This document shows, one piece after another, positions 8,496 through 17,209 of a stretch of DNA of 64,000 nt. The position numbers were made by a program, and so were the translations under genes. Each line of letters opens with the position of its first letter. Positions within the stretch are counted from its first letter, which is position 1. The DNA lies in NCBI RefSeq assembly GCF_009720365.1, contig NZ_WBZD01000044.1, positions 80,215 through 144,214 of the forward strand, written 5' to 3'. Under the pieces are notes generated by a model. The model was not told the origin of the DNA. It saw only the letters and a program-made list of their open reading frames with translations, and did not search any database. The DNA comes from Catellatospora paridis. GTDB taxonomy: Bacteria > Actinomycetota > Actinomycetes > Mycobacteriales > Micromonosporaceae.

Positions 8496-8740
8496 GTCCG
8501 CCACGCTAGCAGCGCAAGCGCTCGGAGCGGTAACCGGCAAGCGCCTGTTCCCCCACCCGCGCACCGATTGTCCGACACCTGCTCACCCCCCGTCGGCCAC
8601 CCCACCACACCCCGTCACGACCCCTCGCCTCGGCACGCCGCCCACCGCCCGCCCCGCCATGACGGCCAGGGCGCGCGTCGGGGCGCGGCCGCTGGGGCGT
8701 CGTGGGCGGGGGGCAGCGGGCGGGCCGATAGGGTCGGGGC

Positions 8741-9826
8741 GTGATTCGGTGGCGGACAGGCACGGTGGAGCGGCTCGGCCGCAGTTGGCACGGCGCGCAG
8801 GAACTCACCGTCGCCCTCGTCGCCCGCACCCCCGACGACCCCGCGACGGTACGCGCGCTCGCCTACCCCGACCTGGTCGGGCAGCCCGAAGTCGGCGACG
8901 AGGTGCTGCTGAACACGAACGCCCTCGCCCTCGGCCTCGGCACCGGCGGCTACGCCATGGTCGTCGCGCTGCCGGGGCGGCTGCCCGAGGACACACCCGT
9001 GCCGGGGCACATCGTCAAGGCCCGCTACAGCCCCCTGCAGACGATCCGGGTGGCCGCCGACGAGGAGGCCTCCCCGCACCGCGCGGTGCTCGCCGCCGCA
9101 CAGGACCTCGGCGGCATGCCGGTCGTCGTGGCCGACCTGCACTCGGCGCTGCCCGCGATCCTGGCCGGCATCCACGCCGACGCGCCGACCGCCCGGGTGG
9201 CCTACCTGCTCACCGACGGCGGCGCACTGGCAGCCGGCTTCTCCCGCACCCTCGACGCGCTGCGCGACCGGCTGGCGGGCACGGTATCGACCGGGCAGGC
9301 CTGGGGCGGCGACCTGGAGGCCGTCAACGTGCACACCGGGCTGCTCGCCGCCCGGCACGTGCTGCGCGCCGACATCACCATCCTCAGCCAGGGCCCCGGC
9401 AACCTCGGGACGGGTACGGCCTGGGGATTCTCCGGCGTCGCCGCCGGGGAGGCGGTCAACGCCGCAGCCGTGCTCGGCGGACGGCCCGTCGGCGCGCTGC
9501 GCATCTCCGACGCCGACCCGCGCCCCCGCCACCGCGGCGTGTCGCACCACAGCCTGACCTCTTTCGGCCGGGTCGCCCTGGCCCCCGCGGACCTCGTGGT
9601 CCCGGCTGACCTGCCCGAGCCGCTCGCCACCGACGTCGCCCGCGCCCTGGCGCCCCTCGCGGTCCGCCACCGCATCGTGACCGTGCCCACCACAGGCCTC
9701 GACGAGGCACTGCGCGCCGCACCCGTCAAATTGTCGACCATGGGCCGCGACCTGGACGGCGACCACGCCTACTTCCTGGCCTGCGCAGCCGCCGGCCGCC
9801 ACGCCGCCGCCCTCGCCACCCCCTGA
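8741..9826 (+). CDS. DUF3866-family protein
   Basis: 361 residues, soluble, recognised as the actinobacterial DUF3866 family by the start R-W-R-T-G-T-V and the internal S-Q-G-P-G-N-L-G-T-G-T segment. Function unknown. Translation starts at GTG with no Shine-Dalgarno, but a -10-like TAGGGT ends 6 nt upstream (8729-8734), as expected for a leaderless message. It is divergent from pafB. The stop is followed at once by a GGAAGGGCACC repeat element. Confidence 0.8.
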   Translation: MIRWRTGTVERLGRSWHGAQELTVALVARTPDDPATVRALAYPDLVGQPEVGDEVLLNTNALALGLGTGGYAMVVALPGRLPEDTPVPGHIVKARYSPLQTIRVAADEEASPHRAVLAAAQDLGGMPVVVADLHSALPAILAGIHADAPTARVAYLLTDGGALAAGFSRTLDALRDRLAGTVSTGQAWGGDLEAVNVHTGLLAARHVLRADITILSQGPGNLGTGTAWGFSGVAAGEAVNAAAVLGGRPVGALRISDADPRPRHRGVSHHSLTSFGRVALAPADLVVPADLPEPLATDVARALAPLAVRHRIVTVPTTGLDEALRAAPVKLSTMGRDLDGDHAYFLACAAAGRHAAALATP

Positions 9827-9873
9827 AGGAAGGGCACCTTCTTAACGCCGGGCGTAGAGGAAGGGCACCTTCC
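9827..9873. repeat. GGAAGGGCACCTTC repeat, copy 1 (degenerate)
   Basis: Two direct copies of GGAAGGGCACCTTC separated by 18 nt sit directly after the stop of the DUF3866 gene and before the convergent small membrane protein. Each unit is itself palindromic (GAAGG/CCTTC). Better hairpin versions of the same element are at 10208-10255 and 32408-32451. Confidence 0.75.
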
Positions 9874-9921
9874 CATCCGCCGGAGGCGGCTGAGCTGCGG
9901 ATTCAGTGGCGCAAGCCGGGC

Positions 9922-10128
9922 CTACTTGAGGACGACCAGCGCGACCCAGCCGGCGACGAACAGGCCGAGCAGCGCGGCCAGCACCCAGGTCGGCACGGTG
10001 TACTCGCCGCGCCGGTTGGCGGAGATCTCGTTGTAGATCTTGTCCCGGCGGCGCTGGACCCAGTTGGATCGCACTTCCTCGCCGGTGCGCTCGACCGATT
10101 CGGTCCGCGGATCGTGGTGCTCGCTCAT
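9922..10128 (-). CDS. Small membrane protein, unknown function
   Basis: 68 residues: an acidic/charged N-terminal half (R-R-R-D-K-I-Y-N-E-I) and one C-terminal membrane helix (about 45-66) ending in Lys, a tail-anchored layout. No domain was recognised. It lies downstream of pafA on the same strand, separated by a hairpin repeat. The conserved position may indicate a link to the proteasome locus, but this is only context. Confidence 0.7.
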   Translation of the reverse strand: MSEHHDPRTESVERTGEEVRSNWVQRRRDKIYNEISANRRGEYTVPTWVLAALLGLFVAGWVALVVLK

Positions 10129-10207
10129 AGTGCAGCGAGCTTAGCCAGCCCCACCCCGCCCCGACCACCGGCCGCCCTGTCCCACCACACCGCCCCACGG
10201 ACCACCG

Positions 10208-10255
10208 AGGAAGGGCACCTTCTACATCGCGGAGCGATAAGAAGGTGCCCTTCCT
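10208..10255. repeat. GGAAGGGCACCTTC hairpin, copy 2
   Basis: Perfect 16-bp arms (AGGAAGGGCACCTTCT at 10208-10223 and its complement at 10240-10255), with TCGC/GCGA also able to pair inside. It lies 5 bp past the pafA stop and could terminate pafA transcription. Confidence 0.85.
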
Positions 10256-10259
10256 CACG

Positions 10260-11618
10260 TCACATGCTGGCGATGAGGCGTTCCACGCGCTCGTCGTGGG
10301 CGCGGAACGGGTCCTTGCACAGGACGGTGCGCTGGGCCTGGTCGTTCAGCTTCAGGTGGACCCAGTCGACGGTGAAGTCGCGGCGCTTCTCCTGGGCGTG
10401 CCGGATGAACTCGCCGCGCAGCCGCGCCCGGGTCGTCTGCGGCGGAGTCTCCTTCGCCTCGAACGTGCGCAGGTCGGTCACCACCCGGTCGACCTTGCCG
10501 CGCTTCTCCAGCAGCGGGTAGAGCCCCCGGCCGCGGCGCAGGTCGTGGTACGCCAGGTCCATCTGCGCCACCCGCGGGCTCGACAGCGGCAGATCATGCT
10601 TGCGCTGGTACGCCTCGATGACCCGCAACTTGGTCACCCAGTCGATCTCCCGGCCCACGTCGCCCAGGTTGCCCGACTCCACCGCGGTGAGCACCCGGCC
10701 CCACAGGTCGATGATCCGCTGCGCGGCGGGGTCGCCGTTGCGGCGCGCCACGAACTCGGTCGCCTTCTCGTGGTAGATCCGCTGGATCTCCAGCGCGCTG
10801 GCCTCCTTGCCGCTGGCCAGCCGCACCTTACGGCGCCCGGTGATGTCGTGCGACACCTCCCGGATGGCCCGGATCGGGTTCTCCAGCGCCAGGTCGGGCA
10901 TGGCCACCCCGGTCTCGATCATCCGGAGCACCAGGTCCGCGCTGCCCACCTTCAGCAGCGTGGTGACCTCGTTCATGTTCGAGTCGCCGACGATCACGTG
11001 CAGCCGCCGGTAACGCTCGGCGTCGGCGTGCGGCTCGTCCCGGGTGTTGATGATCGGCCGCGACCGGGTGGTCGCCGAGGAGACGCCCTCCCAGATGTGC
11101 TCGGCCCGCTGCGACAGGCAGTAGACCGCCCCTCGCGGGGTCTGCAGCACCTTGCCCGCACCGCAGATCAGCTGCCGCGTCACCAGGAACGGGATCAGCA
11201 CGTCCGCCAGCCGGCCGAACTCCCCGTGCCGCGACACCAGGTAGTTCTCGTGGCAGCCGTAGGAGTTGCCCGCCGAGTCGGTGTTGTTCTTGAAGAGGTA
11301 GATCTCACCTGCGATCCCCTCGTCGTGCAGCCGCTTCTCCGCGTCGACGAGCAGACCCTCCAGGATCCGCTCCCCGGCCCGGTCGTGCGCCACCAGGTCG
11401 ACCACCGAATCGCACTCGGGGGTCGCGTACTCGGGGTGGGAACCGACGTCTAGGTAGAGGCGTGCGCCGTTGCGCAGGAACACATTGCTGGACCGTCCCC
11501 ATGAGACGACCCGACGGAAGAGGTAGCGCGCCACCTCATCGGGCGACAGCCGTCGCTGTCCCCGATAGGTGCAGGTGACGCCGTACTCGGTCTCGAGTCC
11601 GAAGATTCGTCGGTCCAT
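10260..11618 (-). CDS. pafA: Pup-protein ligase PafA
   Basis: 452 residues, the length typical of the family. PafA uses ATP to phosphorylate the C-terminal Glu of Pup and joins it to substrate lysines. The glutamine-synthetase-like N-terminus I-F-G-L-E-T-E-Y-G carries the Mg-binding Glu9/Glu11, and Asp57 in [12 protein letters not shown] is the likely catalytic base. It lacks the insertion (Dop loop) seen in the paralogue at 14485-16002. The transcript is probably leaderless: TAGTGT (11630-11625) ends 6 nt before ATG and no Shine-Dalgarno is seen. Its gene is separated from prcA by 324 bp, so it is an independent unit. Confidence 0.97.
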   Translation of the reverse strand: MDRRIFGLETEYGVTCTYRGQRRLSPDEVARYLFRRVVSWGRSSNVFLRNGARLYLDVGSHPEYATPECDSVVDLVAHDRAGERILEGLLVDAEKRLHDEGIAGEIYLFKNNTDSAGNSYGCHENYLVSRHGEFGRLADVLIPFLVTRQLICGAGKVLQTPRGAVYCLSQRAEHIWEGVSSATTRSRPIINTRDEPHADAERYRRLHVIVGDSNMNEVTTLLKVGSADLVLRMIETGVAMPDLALENPIRAIREVSHDITGRRKVRLASGKEASALEIQRIYHEKATEFVARRNGDPAAQRIIDLWGRVLTAVESGNLGDVGREIDWVTKLRVIEAYQRKHDLPLSSPRVAQMDLAYHDLRRGRGLYPLLEKRGKVDRVVTDLRTFEAKETPPQTTRARLRGEFIRHAQEKRRDFTVDWVHLKLNDQAQRTVLCKDPFRAHDERVERLIASM

Positions 11619-11624
11619 ACACAG

Positions 11625-11630
11625 ACACTA
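11625..11630 (-). promoter_or_regulatory. -10 element of a probable leaderless pafA promoter
   Basis: TAGTGT on the minus strand ends 6 nt before the pafA ATG. A weak -35 candidate GTGACC lies 17 nt further upstream. There is no Shine-Dalgarno, so transcription probably starts at or next to the start codon. Confidence 0.5.
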
Positions 11631-11882
11631 GCCGCCCGAACGCCCAAGGTCACTCTCGTACGGTCTGACGTCGCCGGTGTAATCGCGACGGATCCCCGAC
11701 CACCGCCGCAACCGCAGGTCGCGCACGGGTCGCCACGGAACGTGACTTCAACTTCCGTTGTCAGGAAACTCGGGCCACCGGCGGCGCGGGCTTCCTCGGC
11801 GCCCCATCACGTGCGCACCCGGCTCGCCACGCCCGGCGGCCACACCCCGCAGACCACCCACCGCGGCGACCCACCCTCGGCA

Positions 11883-11925
11883 ACGAGCTGACGCCCGTGC
11901 CTACTCGGCACGGGCGTCAGCTCGT
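11883..11925 (-). terminator. Terminator after prcA
   Basis: Perfect 19-bp inverted repeat (ACGAGCTGACGCCCGTGCC at 11883-11901 and its complement at 11907-11925) with a 5-nt loop, 17 bp past the prcA stop. It closes the dop-pup-HNH-prcB-prcA unit. The rest of the 324-bp gap 11619-11942 holds the pafA promoter and nothing else recognisable. Confidence 0.85.
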
Positions 11926-11942
11926 CTGATCGTCGGGCGCGG

Positions 11943-12728
11943 CTACTCCGCCGCGGGCGGTTCCGTCTTGGGCGGCTCGGCCTTCGGCGCCTCCGCCTTA
12001 GGCGTATCAGCCTTCGGCGCATCAGCCTTCGCCGGGTTCACCAGCGCGGTCAGCGCCGCGCCCGTCACGCGCCGGAACTTGCGGCCCGGCCGGGCCCGCT
12101 CCAGCACCGCGACCTCCAGCTGCTCGGGAGCCAGCGTACGCGCCGCGCCGCCCTCGCCACCGACGCTGCTCAGCGCCTTGACCGCCAGCTTCAGCGCGTC
12201 GCCGAGGGTATGCGACACGCTGTGCTCAGCGCGCAGAATGTTGCCGATCGCCTCGGCCTGCCCGCCCATCGCCATGAACCCCGGCTCGTCCTGCACCGAG
12301 CCGTCATAGGTCAGCCGGTACAGCTCGTCGTGCTCCGGCGCGGTCCCCACCTCGGCGACGCAGATCTCCACCTCGTACGGCTTGCCCTGCTCGCTGAAGA
12401 TCGAGCCCAGGGTCTGCGCGTACGCGCTGGCCAGCGCCCGCCCGGTGACGTCCCGGCGGTCGTAGGAGTAACCCCGCAGGTCGGCCATGCGCACGCCGGC
12501 GTTGCGGAGGTTCTCGAACTCGTTGTAGCGGCCCACGGCCGCGAACCCGATCTTGTCGTAGATCTCGCTCACCTTGTGCAGCGTGGTGGAGAGGTTCTCC
12601 GCCACGAACAGCACACCACCGGCGTACGTCAGCACGACCACGCTGCGACCGCGCGCGATGCCCTTGCGGGCGTACTCCGAGCGGTCCCGCATGATCTGCT
12701 CAGGCGAGGCGTAGAACTGCATGGCCAC
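11943..12728 (-). CDS. prcA: 20S proteasome alpha subunit PrcA
   Basis: 261 residues. The N-terminus ([22 protein letters not shown]) matches the gating octapeptide/H0 region of actinobacterial alpha subunits; the body is the Ntn-hydrolase-like alpha fold without a catalytic Thr. Residues after about 233 form a low-complexity Lys/Ala/Pro/Asp/Glu tail with a repeated K-A-D/E-x-P unit. GTG at 12728 is used because AAGGAGA sits 9 nt upstream; ATG at 12722 is the alternative. It follows prcB by 43 bp. Confidence 0.97.
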   Translation of the reverse strand: MAMQFYASPEQIMRDRSEYARKGIARGRSVVVLTYAGGVLFVAENLSTTLHKVSEIYDKIGFAAVGRYNEFENLRNAGVRMADLRGYSYDRRDVTGRALASAYAQTLGSIFSEQGKPYEVEICVAEVGTAPEHDELYRLTYDGSVQDEPGFMAMGGQAEAIGNILRAEHSVSHTLGDALKLAVKALSSVGGEGGAARTLAPEQLEVAVLERARPGRKFRRVTGAALTALVNPAKADAPKADTPKAEAPKAEPPKTEPPAAE

Positions 12729-12771
12729 GGCGTGTCTTCTCCTTATGGAGTTTCGGGAGAGCGGATGAGGG

Positions 12772-13614
12772 TCAGGCGCCCGGCTGCAGAGCCCGCGCCG
12801 CGATGACGGTCTGGGCCATGGCCGCCGTCTCCTCGTCGGTCAGGCGCTGCGTGCCCTCTGCCGTCGCGGTCATGACCACGGGGAAGATCTTGCGGATGAC
12901 GTCGGGGCCGCCGGTGGCGGTGTCGTCGTCGGCCGCGTCGAACAGCGCCTCCACCGCGAGCTGCGCCGCCTCGGCGATACCCAGCCCCTGCTTGTAGCGC
13001 TTCTTCAGCGACGACTTCGCGAACAGCGAACCGGAGCCGATCGCGTCGTAGCCGCCGTGCTCCTCGTACAGGCCCCCGGCGATGTCGAAGCTGAAGATGC
13101 GCCCCACCTTGCCGGGCGTCTTCGCGTCGAGGTCGAACCCGGCGAACAGCGGGATCACGGCCAGCCCCTGCATGGCCGCGCCGAGGTTCTGCCGGATCAT
13201 CGTGGCCAGCCGGTTGGCCTTGCCGTCGAGCGAGAGCATCGCGCCCTCGATCTTCTCGTAGTGCTGCAGCTCCACCTGGAACAGTCGCATCAGCTCGATG
13301 CCGACGCCGGCCGTGCCCGCGATGCCGATCAGCGAGTACGGGTCGGCGGGGTGCACCTTCTCGATGTCGCGGCTCGCGATGAGGTTGCCCATGGTGGCGC
13401 GCCGGTCACCGGCCATCACGACGCCCTCGTTCGTGCTGATCGCGACGATCGTGGTGGCGTGGGGGGCCAGGTCGGCGTTCATGCCCGCGGGCAGGGTCCG
13501 TCGGCCGGGCAGCATCTCCGGCGCGACCTGGGTCAGGAAGTCCGTGAAAGACGACGTTCCCGGCGTGGTGAAACTAGCTGGTAGACGCCCGGGTGAACCA
13601 AGACCAGCTGACAC
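12772..13614 (-). CDS. prcB: 20S proteasome beta subunit PrcB
   Basis: 280 residues starting at the GTG at 13614, which has GAAGGAG 5 nt upstream. An open frame reaches 13701, but no other start has such a site. The propeptide (1-53) carries the conserved S-S-F-T-D-F-L...A-P-E-M-L-P element; cleavage at H-A|T-T would expose Thr54 as the catalytic nucleophile, followed by the G-D-R-R-A-T segment of the beta fold. It forms the proteolytic rings with PrcA. Its first 82 nt overlap the 3' end of the upstream HNH gene, whose codons supply its Shine-Dalgarno. Confidence 0.96.
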   Translation of the reverse strand: MSAGLGSPGRLPASFTTPGTSSFTDFLTQVAPEMLPGRRTLPAGMNADLAPHATTIVAISTNEGVVMAGDRRATMGNLIASRDIEKVHPADPYSLIGIAGTAGVGIELMRLFQVELQHYEKIEGAMLSLDGKANRLATMIRQNLGAAMQGLAVIPLFAGFDLDAKTPGKVGRIFSFDIAGGLYEEHGGYDAIGSGSLFAKSSLKKRYKQGLGIAEAAQLAVEALFDAADDDTATGGPDVIRKIFPVVMTATAEGTQRLTDEETAAMAQTVIAARALQPGA

Positions 13615-14204
13615 GCTGTCTCCTTCAGATACTCGATCGCCCTGGCAAGTGACTGGTCGTTGTCCTTGAACTGTCCAAGACCGCCGTTGCAGTTGAAACA
13701 CAGGATGCCACGTACGTTACCGAATTCATGGTCATGGTCAACGTGCTCGGGGTCCGGTGCGCCGCAGATGGCGCACACGCCGCCCTGCCACGCGAGCCGC
13801 GTCTCGAAGTCCTCCTGCGTCATGCCGTACCGACGCCGGAGGTGGTATTCGCGTGTACTGCCGTGGTGCTTTTCCTTAGTTGTCACACCTCGCCGATTGT
13901 GGCAATCAAGGCAGTAGGAGTGCAGCCCGCTGGCTTTCGTCCGCGACTTGGCGAACTCTGCGATCGGCTTGATCTGAGCACAGTCCGGACACCACTTGGC
14001 ACCATCGGGCACCTCACGGTCTGCCTTCTTCTGCGGAGCGACACCGTTGGCCCGGCGGTAGCCCTCCAGCCGCGCCCTGGTACAGGATCGGCAGTAGTAG
14101 CTGCGACCGTCGGGCCGACTTTTGTTGCTGTAGAACTGGCTGCTGGAGAGCATCCGTTCGCACTGGGGACACTTCTTCTGCGCCTCATCCGGTGAAACGG
14201 ACAT
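13533..14204 (-). CDS. HNH / recombination endonuclease VII-like protein inside the proteasome operon
   Basis: 223 residues with three Cys-pair zinc modules: C12/C15-C38/C41, C72/C75-C98/C101 and C144/C147-C169/C172. The last encloses H-V-D-H-D-H (154-159) and R-G-I-L-C-F-N-C-N, the beta-beta-alpha metal HNH core of the endonuclease VII family, so DNA cleavage is the expected activity. It sits 6 bp after pup and overlaps prcB by 82 nt. Its base composition is lower in GC than its neighbours (about 52% in 13681-13740). The last ~28 residues are encoded by DNA that also encodes the PrcB propeptide and look unlike a domain. I recall a similar ORF between pup and prcB in Streptomyces, not verified here. 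Confidence 0.85.
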   Translation of the reverse strand: MSVSPDEAQKKCPQCERMLSSSQFYSNKSRPDGRSYYCRSCTRARLEGYRRANGVAPQKKADREVPDGAKWCPDCAQIKPIAEFAKSRTKASGLHSYCLDCHNRRGVTTKEKHHGSTREYHLRRRYGMTQEDFETRLAWQGGVCAICGAPDPEHVDHDHEFGNVRGILCFNCNGGLGQFKDNDQSLARAIEYLKETACQLVLVHPGVYQLVSPRRERRLSRTS

Positions 14205-14210
14205 TCGGGA

Positions 14211-14423
14211 CTATTCCCCCCCTTTTTGAACATAGCCCCTAATGAATTCCTCGGCGTTCTCCTCGAGGACGGCGTCGATCTCGTCGAGGATGTCGTCGAC
14301 GTCCTCGCCGATCTTCTCGACGCGCTCGGCAACCTCGGGGTTCACCTCGGGCGCGACCGACTCGGCCTCCTGCTCACCTTTCGAGCGGCCCGACTGTGAC
14401 TGTCCACCGTCCTGCGTGGCCAT
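14211..14423 (-). CDS. pup: Prokaryotic ubiquitin-like protein Pup
   Basis: 70 residues: a disordered Gln/Ser-rich N-terminus, the Mpa-binding helix region (E-R-V-E-K-I-G-E-D-V-D-D-I-L-D-E-I-D) and the C-terminus Y-V-Q-K-G-G-E. The terminal residue is Glu, not Gln, so Pup is ready for ligation by PafA without deamidation by Dop. AGGGAGG lies 5 nt before ATG. The last codons are written in an A5-G7 run which also serves as Shine-Dalgarno for the HNH gene. It follows dop by 61 bp; TACGTT at 14461-14456 is a weak -10 candidate there. Confidence 0.97.
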   Translation of the reverse strand: MATQDGGQSQSGRSKGEQEAESVAPEVNPEVAERVEKIGEDVDDILDEIDAVLEENAEEFIRGYVQKGGE

Positions 14424-14484
14424 CTGCGCCTCCCTGACGTCGCCTGTGGGCCTTAAACGTAGCGCGCGGGACCGACGAAAGCGA

Positions 14485-16002
14485 TCACCCGGCGGTGATC
14501 ACTTCAAGAAGATCCTTTGCGCTGGGGCAACGGTCGAAAAGCGCGCCGACGTGTTTCTTCGTGCCGCGCTCGGGCTCCATCATGGGCACCCTGACCAGGG
14601 CCTCGCGGCCCACGTCGAAGATGACCGAGTCCCAGCTCGCGGCGACCACTTCGGACGCGTACTTGGCCAGGCAGCGACCGCGGAAGTACGCCCGCGTGTC
14701 GTCCGGCGGCTCGGTCATCGCGGCGCGGGTCGACTCGGGGTCCAGCAGCGTCTTCATCGCGCCGCGGGCCACCAGGCGGTGGTAGAGGCCCTTCTCCGGG
14801 CGCACGTCGCTGTACTGCAGGTCGACGAGCTGGAGCTTGGACGACGCCCAGCCCAGGTTCTCCCGCTCGCGGTAGCCCTCGAGCAGGCGCAGCTTGGCCA
14901 CCCAGTCCAGCTCGTCGGCGAGCTGCATCGGGTCGTCGCCGAGCCGGCTCAGCACGCTCTCCCAGCGCTCGAGCACGTCGCGGGTCTGCTCGTCAGTGTC
15001 GGCGCCGGTGCGTGCCTCGACGAAGGCGTGTGCCCGCTCGAAGAAGGCCCACTGCAGGTCGAGTGCGGTGAGCCGGCGGCCGTCGCGCAGCCGCATGGTG
15101 TGCTTGAGGGTCGGGTCGTGGCTGACCGCGCGCAGCTCGGCGACGGGGTCGGCGATGCCGAGGTCGGCGGTGAGCGCCTTCTCCTCGATCATGGTGAGGA
15201 TGAGCGCGGTGGTGCCGACCTTGAGGTAGGTCGAGATCTCCGACAGGTTCGCGTCACCGATGATCACGTGCAGGCGGCGGTACTTGTCCGCGTCGGCGTG
15301 CGGCTCGTCGCGGGTGTTGATGATGGGCCGCTTCAGCGTGGTCTCCAGGCCCACCTCGACCTCGAAGAAGTCGGCGCGCTGGGTGATCTGGAACCCGGCC
15401 TGGCTGCCGTCCTGGCCGATGCCGACCCGGCCGGCGCCGCAGAAGATCTGCCGCGTCACGAAGAACGGGGTCAGGTACGTGACGATGTCCGCGAAGGGGG
15501 TCTGCCGGCGCATGAGGTAGTTCTCGTGCGCGCCGTACGAGGCGCCCTTGTTGTCGGTGTTGTTCTTGTAGAGGTGGATCTGGTGGCTGCCCGGGATGGT
15601 CGCGGCGCGGCGTGCGCCCTCGGCCATCACCTGCTCGCCGGCCTTGTCCCAGCGCACCACGTCGAGTGGGTTGGTCACCTCGGGGGTGGAGTACTCCGGG
15701 TGGGCGTGGTCGACGTAGAGCCGGGCGCCGTTGGTCAGGATGACGTTGGCCAGGCCCAGGTCCTCGTCGGCGAGCGCCTCCGCCGGGTCGTACGCCGCGC
15801 CGGTGTAGCTGAAGCCCCGCGCGTCGCGCAGCGGCGACTCCTCCTCGTAGTCCCAGCGGGCACGGCCGCCGCGGGCCAGTTCGGGGCGGGCCCCGTAGGC
15901 GTTCACGACCTGGGACGAGGTCACCATCGGGTTGGCCCCGGGCTGTCCCGGTACGGAGATCCCGTACTCGATCTCGGTACCCATGATCCGCCGCACGCTC
16001 AT
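14485..16002 (-). CDS. dop: Pup deamidase/depupylase Dop
   Basis: 505 residues from the ATG at 16002 ([14 protein letters not shown]); the open frame continues upstream but is unconserved. The glutamine-synthetase-like fold is homologous to PafA, with the acidic pair E10/E12 and the likely catalytic Asp98 in [11 protein letters not shown]. The extra segment at about residues 40-80 is the Dop loop that separates it from PafA. Since Pup here already ends in Glu, the deamidase activity appears dispensable and removal of Pup from substrates is the likely role. It heads the dop-pup-HNH-prcB-prcA run. Confidence 0.96.
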   Translation of the reverse strand: MSVRRIMGTEIEYGISVPGQPGANPMVTSSQVVNAYGARPELARGGRARWDYEEESPLRDARGFSYTGAAYDPAEALADEDLGLANVILTNGARLYVDHAHPEYSTPEVTNPLDVVRWDKAGEQVMAEGARRAATIPGSHQIHLYKNNTDNKGASYGAHENYLMRRQTPFADIVTYLTPFFVTRQIFCGAGRVGIGQDGSQAGFQITQRADFFEVEVGLETTLKRPIINTRDEPHADADKYRRLHVIIGDANLSEISTYLKVGTTALILTMIEEKALTADLGIADPVAELRAVSHDPTLKHTMRLRDGRRLTALDLQWAFFERAHAFVEARTGADTDEQTRDVLERWESVLSRLGDDPMQLADELDWVAKLRLLEGYRERENLGWASSKLQLVDLQYSDVRPEKGLYHRLVARGAMKTLLDPESTRAAMTEPPDDTRAYFRGRCLAKYASEVVAASWDSVIFDVGREALVRVPMMEPERGTKKHVGALFDRCPSAKDLLEVITAG

Positions 16003-16186
16003 GCAACGAAGCCTCTCACACCCTGACCGGTGAGACGAGGAGAGCATCCGTGTTCGGGCCAGCCTGGGAGGTTCAGCGCCTTTCGTACACCCGCATGCCA
16101 CCTGCGATCGCCACCCTCCCGCGGGCGGCGGGCGACCGGGATACCATCCCCGTTCTGTACTCGGCACTGCAATGAAGGACCCCGCG

Positions 16187-17143
16187 ATGACCCCTCCGAC
16201 GCTGTCTGTCGTAATCCCCATGTACAACGAGCAGGAGGTGCTCCCCCTGCTCATCGCGCGGCTGCGCCCGCTGCTGGACGGAGCCGGGCTGGACTACGAA
16301 GTCGTGGCGGTCGACGACGGCAGCTCGGACGCGACCGCGCCGATGCTGCTGCTGGCCTGCCGGGAGTGGGCGCGGCTGCGGGTGGTGCGGCTGCGGCGCA
16401 ACAGCGGCCACCAGGCGGCCCTGACCGCGGGCCTGCACCGGGCGCGGGGCGAGTACGTGGCGAGCATCGACGCGGATCTGCAGGACCCGCCGGAGAAGAT
16501 CCTGGAGATGCTGGCGCTGGCGCGGGCCGAGTCGCTGGACATCGTGTACGGGGTGCGCGACGACCGGACCACGGACACGTTCTTCAAGCGGCACACCGCG
16601 CAGGCCTACTACCGGGTGATGCGGCGGCTGGTCGGCAAGAAGGTGCCGCACAACGCGGGCGACTTCCGGCTGCTGAGCCGGGCCGCGGTGGAGGCGCTGC
16701 GCACGATGCCGGAGAGCCAGCCGGTGTACCGGCTGCTGGTGCCGTGGCTGGGCTTCCCGAGCGGCGAGGTGACCTACCGCCGGGACGTGCGTGCCGCGGG
16801 CAGCACGAAGTATCCGCTGAGCAAGATGGTCAAGCTGGCGATCGACAGCATCACGAACTTCTCCGCCGCGCCGCTGCGCCTGGCGACCTGGTCGGGGCTG
16901 CTGAGCTTCTTCGCGTGCTTCGTGCTCGGCTGCTACAGCGTGGCGCGTTTCGTCATGCACGACACGGTCAGCGGCTGGACGTCGCTGTTCACCGCGATCC
17001 TGTTCCTGGGCGGGGTGCAGCTGCTGTGCCTGGGCCTGCTGGGTGAGTACATGGGCCGGTTGTACGCCGAGGTCAAGGGCCGTCCGACGTACATCGTCGG
17101 GTACGACTCGGCGGAGGCTGCCGAGCCGGTCCTCGCGCGCTGA
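16187..17143 (+). CDS. Family 2 glycosyltransferase (polyprenyl-phosphate sugar transferase type)
   Basis: 318 residues. GT2 catalytic half: V-V-I-P-M-Y-N-E at the start, V-D-D-G-S-S-D, and the D-A-D-L-Q-D-P-P motif typical of dolichol/undecaprenyl-phosphate glycosyltransferases (DPMS/GtrB type), followed by two C-terminal membrane helices. It likely moves a sugar from a nucleotide donor to a polyprenyl phosphate at the membrane. ATG at 16187 is preferred because AAGGA lies 7 nt before it; an ATG at 16172 adds five residues. TACCAT at 16142-16147 is a candidate -10. It is inserted between dop and the ATPase gene on the opposite strand. Confidence 0.9.
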   Translation: MTPPTLSVVIPMYNEQEVLPLLIARLRPLLDGAGLDYEVVAVDDGSSDATAPMLLLACREWARLRVVRLRRNSGHQAALTAGLHRARGEYVASIDADLQDPPEKILEMLALARAESLDIVYGVRDDRTTDTFFKRHTAQAYYRVMRRLVGKKVPHNAGDFRLLSRAAVEALRTMPESQPVYRLLVPWLGFPSGEVTYRRDVRAAGSTKYPLSKMVKLAIDSITNFSAAPLRLATWSGLLSFFACFVLGCYSVARFVMHDTVSGWTSLFTAILFLGGVQLLCLGLLGEYMGRLYAEVKGRPTYIVGYDSAEAAEPVLAR

Positions 17144-17161
17144 CCGCGGCCCGCGGACGGC

Positions 17162-17196
17162 GATGGCGCCCGCCCCGGAAGGGGACGGGCGCCATC
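17162..17196. terminator. Bidirectional terminator
   Basis: Stem GATGGCGCCCG-CCCC (17162-17176) pairs with GGGG-A-CGGGCGCCATC (17181-17196) with one bulged A and a GGAA loop, followed by TTT on the plus strand. It lies between the convergent glycosyltransferase and proteasomal ATPase genes. Confidence 0.85.
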
Positions 17197-17209
17197 TTTG
17201 CGCCTGCGG

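Noticed and set aside
6490..8740. PafBC-type damage promoter (TTGTCRGTG-N8-TANNNT) near the pafBC or recB-like genes
   Set aside because: By eye no convincing match was found near these genes; a systematic search would be needed.
12772..13701. Longer PrcB starting near 13701
   Set aside because: The added residues are unlike any PrcB propeptide and lack a Shine-Dalgarno; GTG at 13614 has GAAGGAG at ideal spacing.
13533..14204. Homing endonuclease in an intron or intein
   Set aside because: No intron-like flanks and no split of pup or prcB; both neighbours are intact and the gene is a separate cistron.
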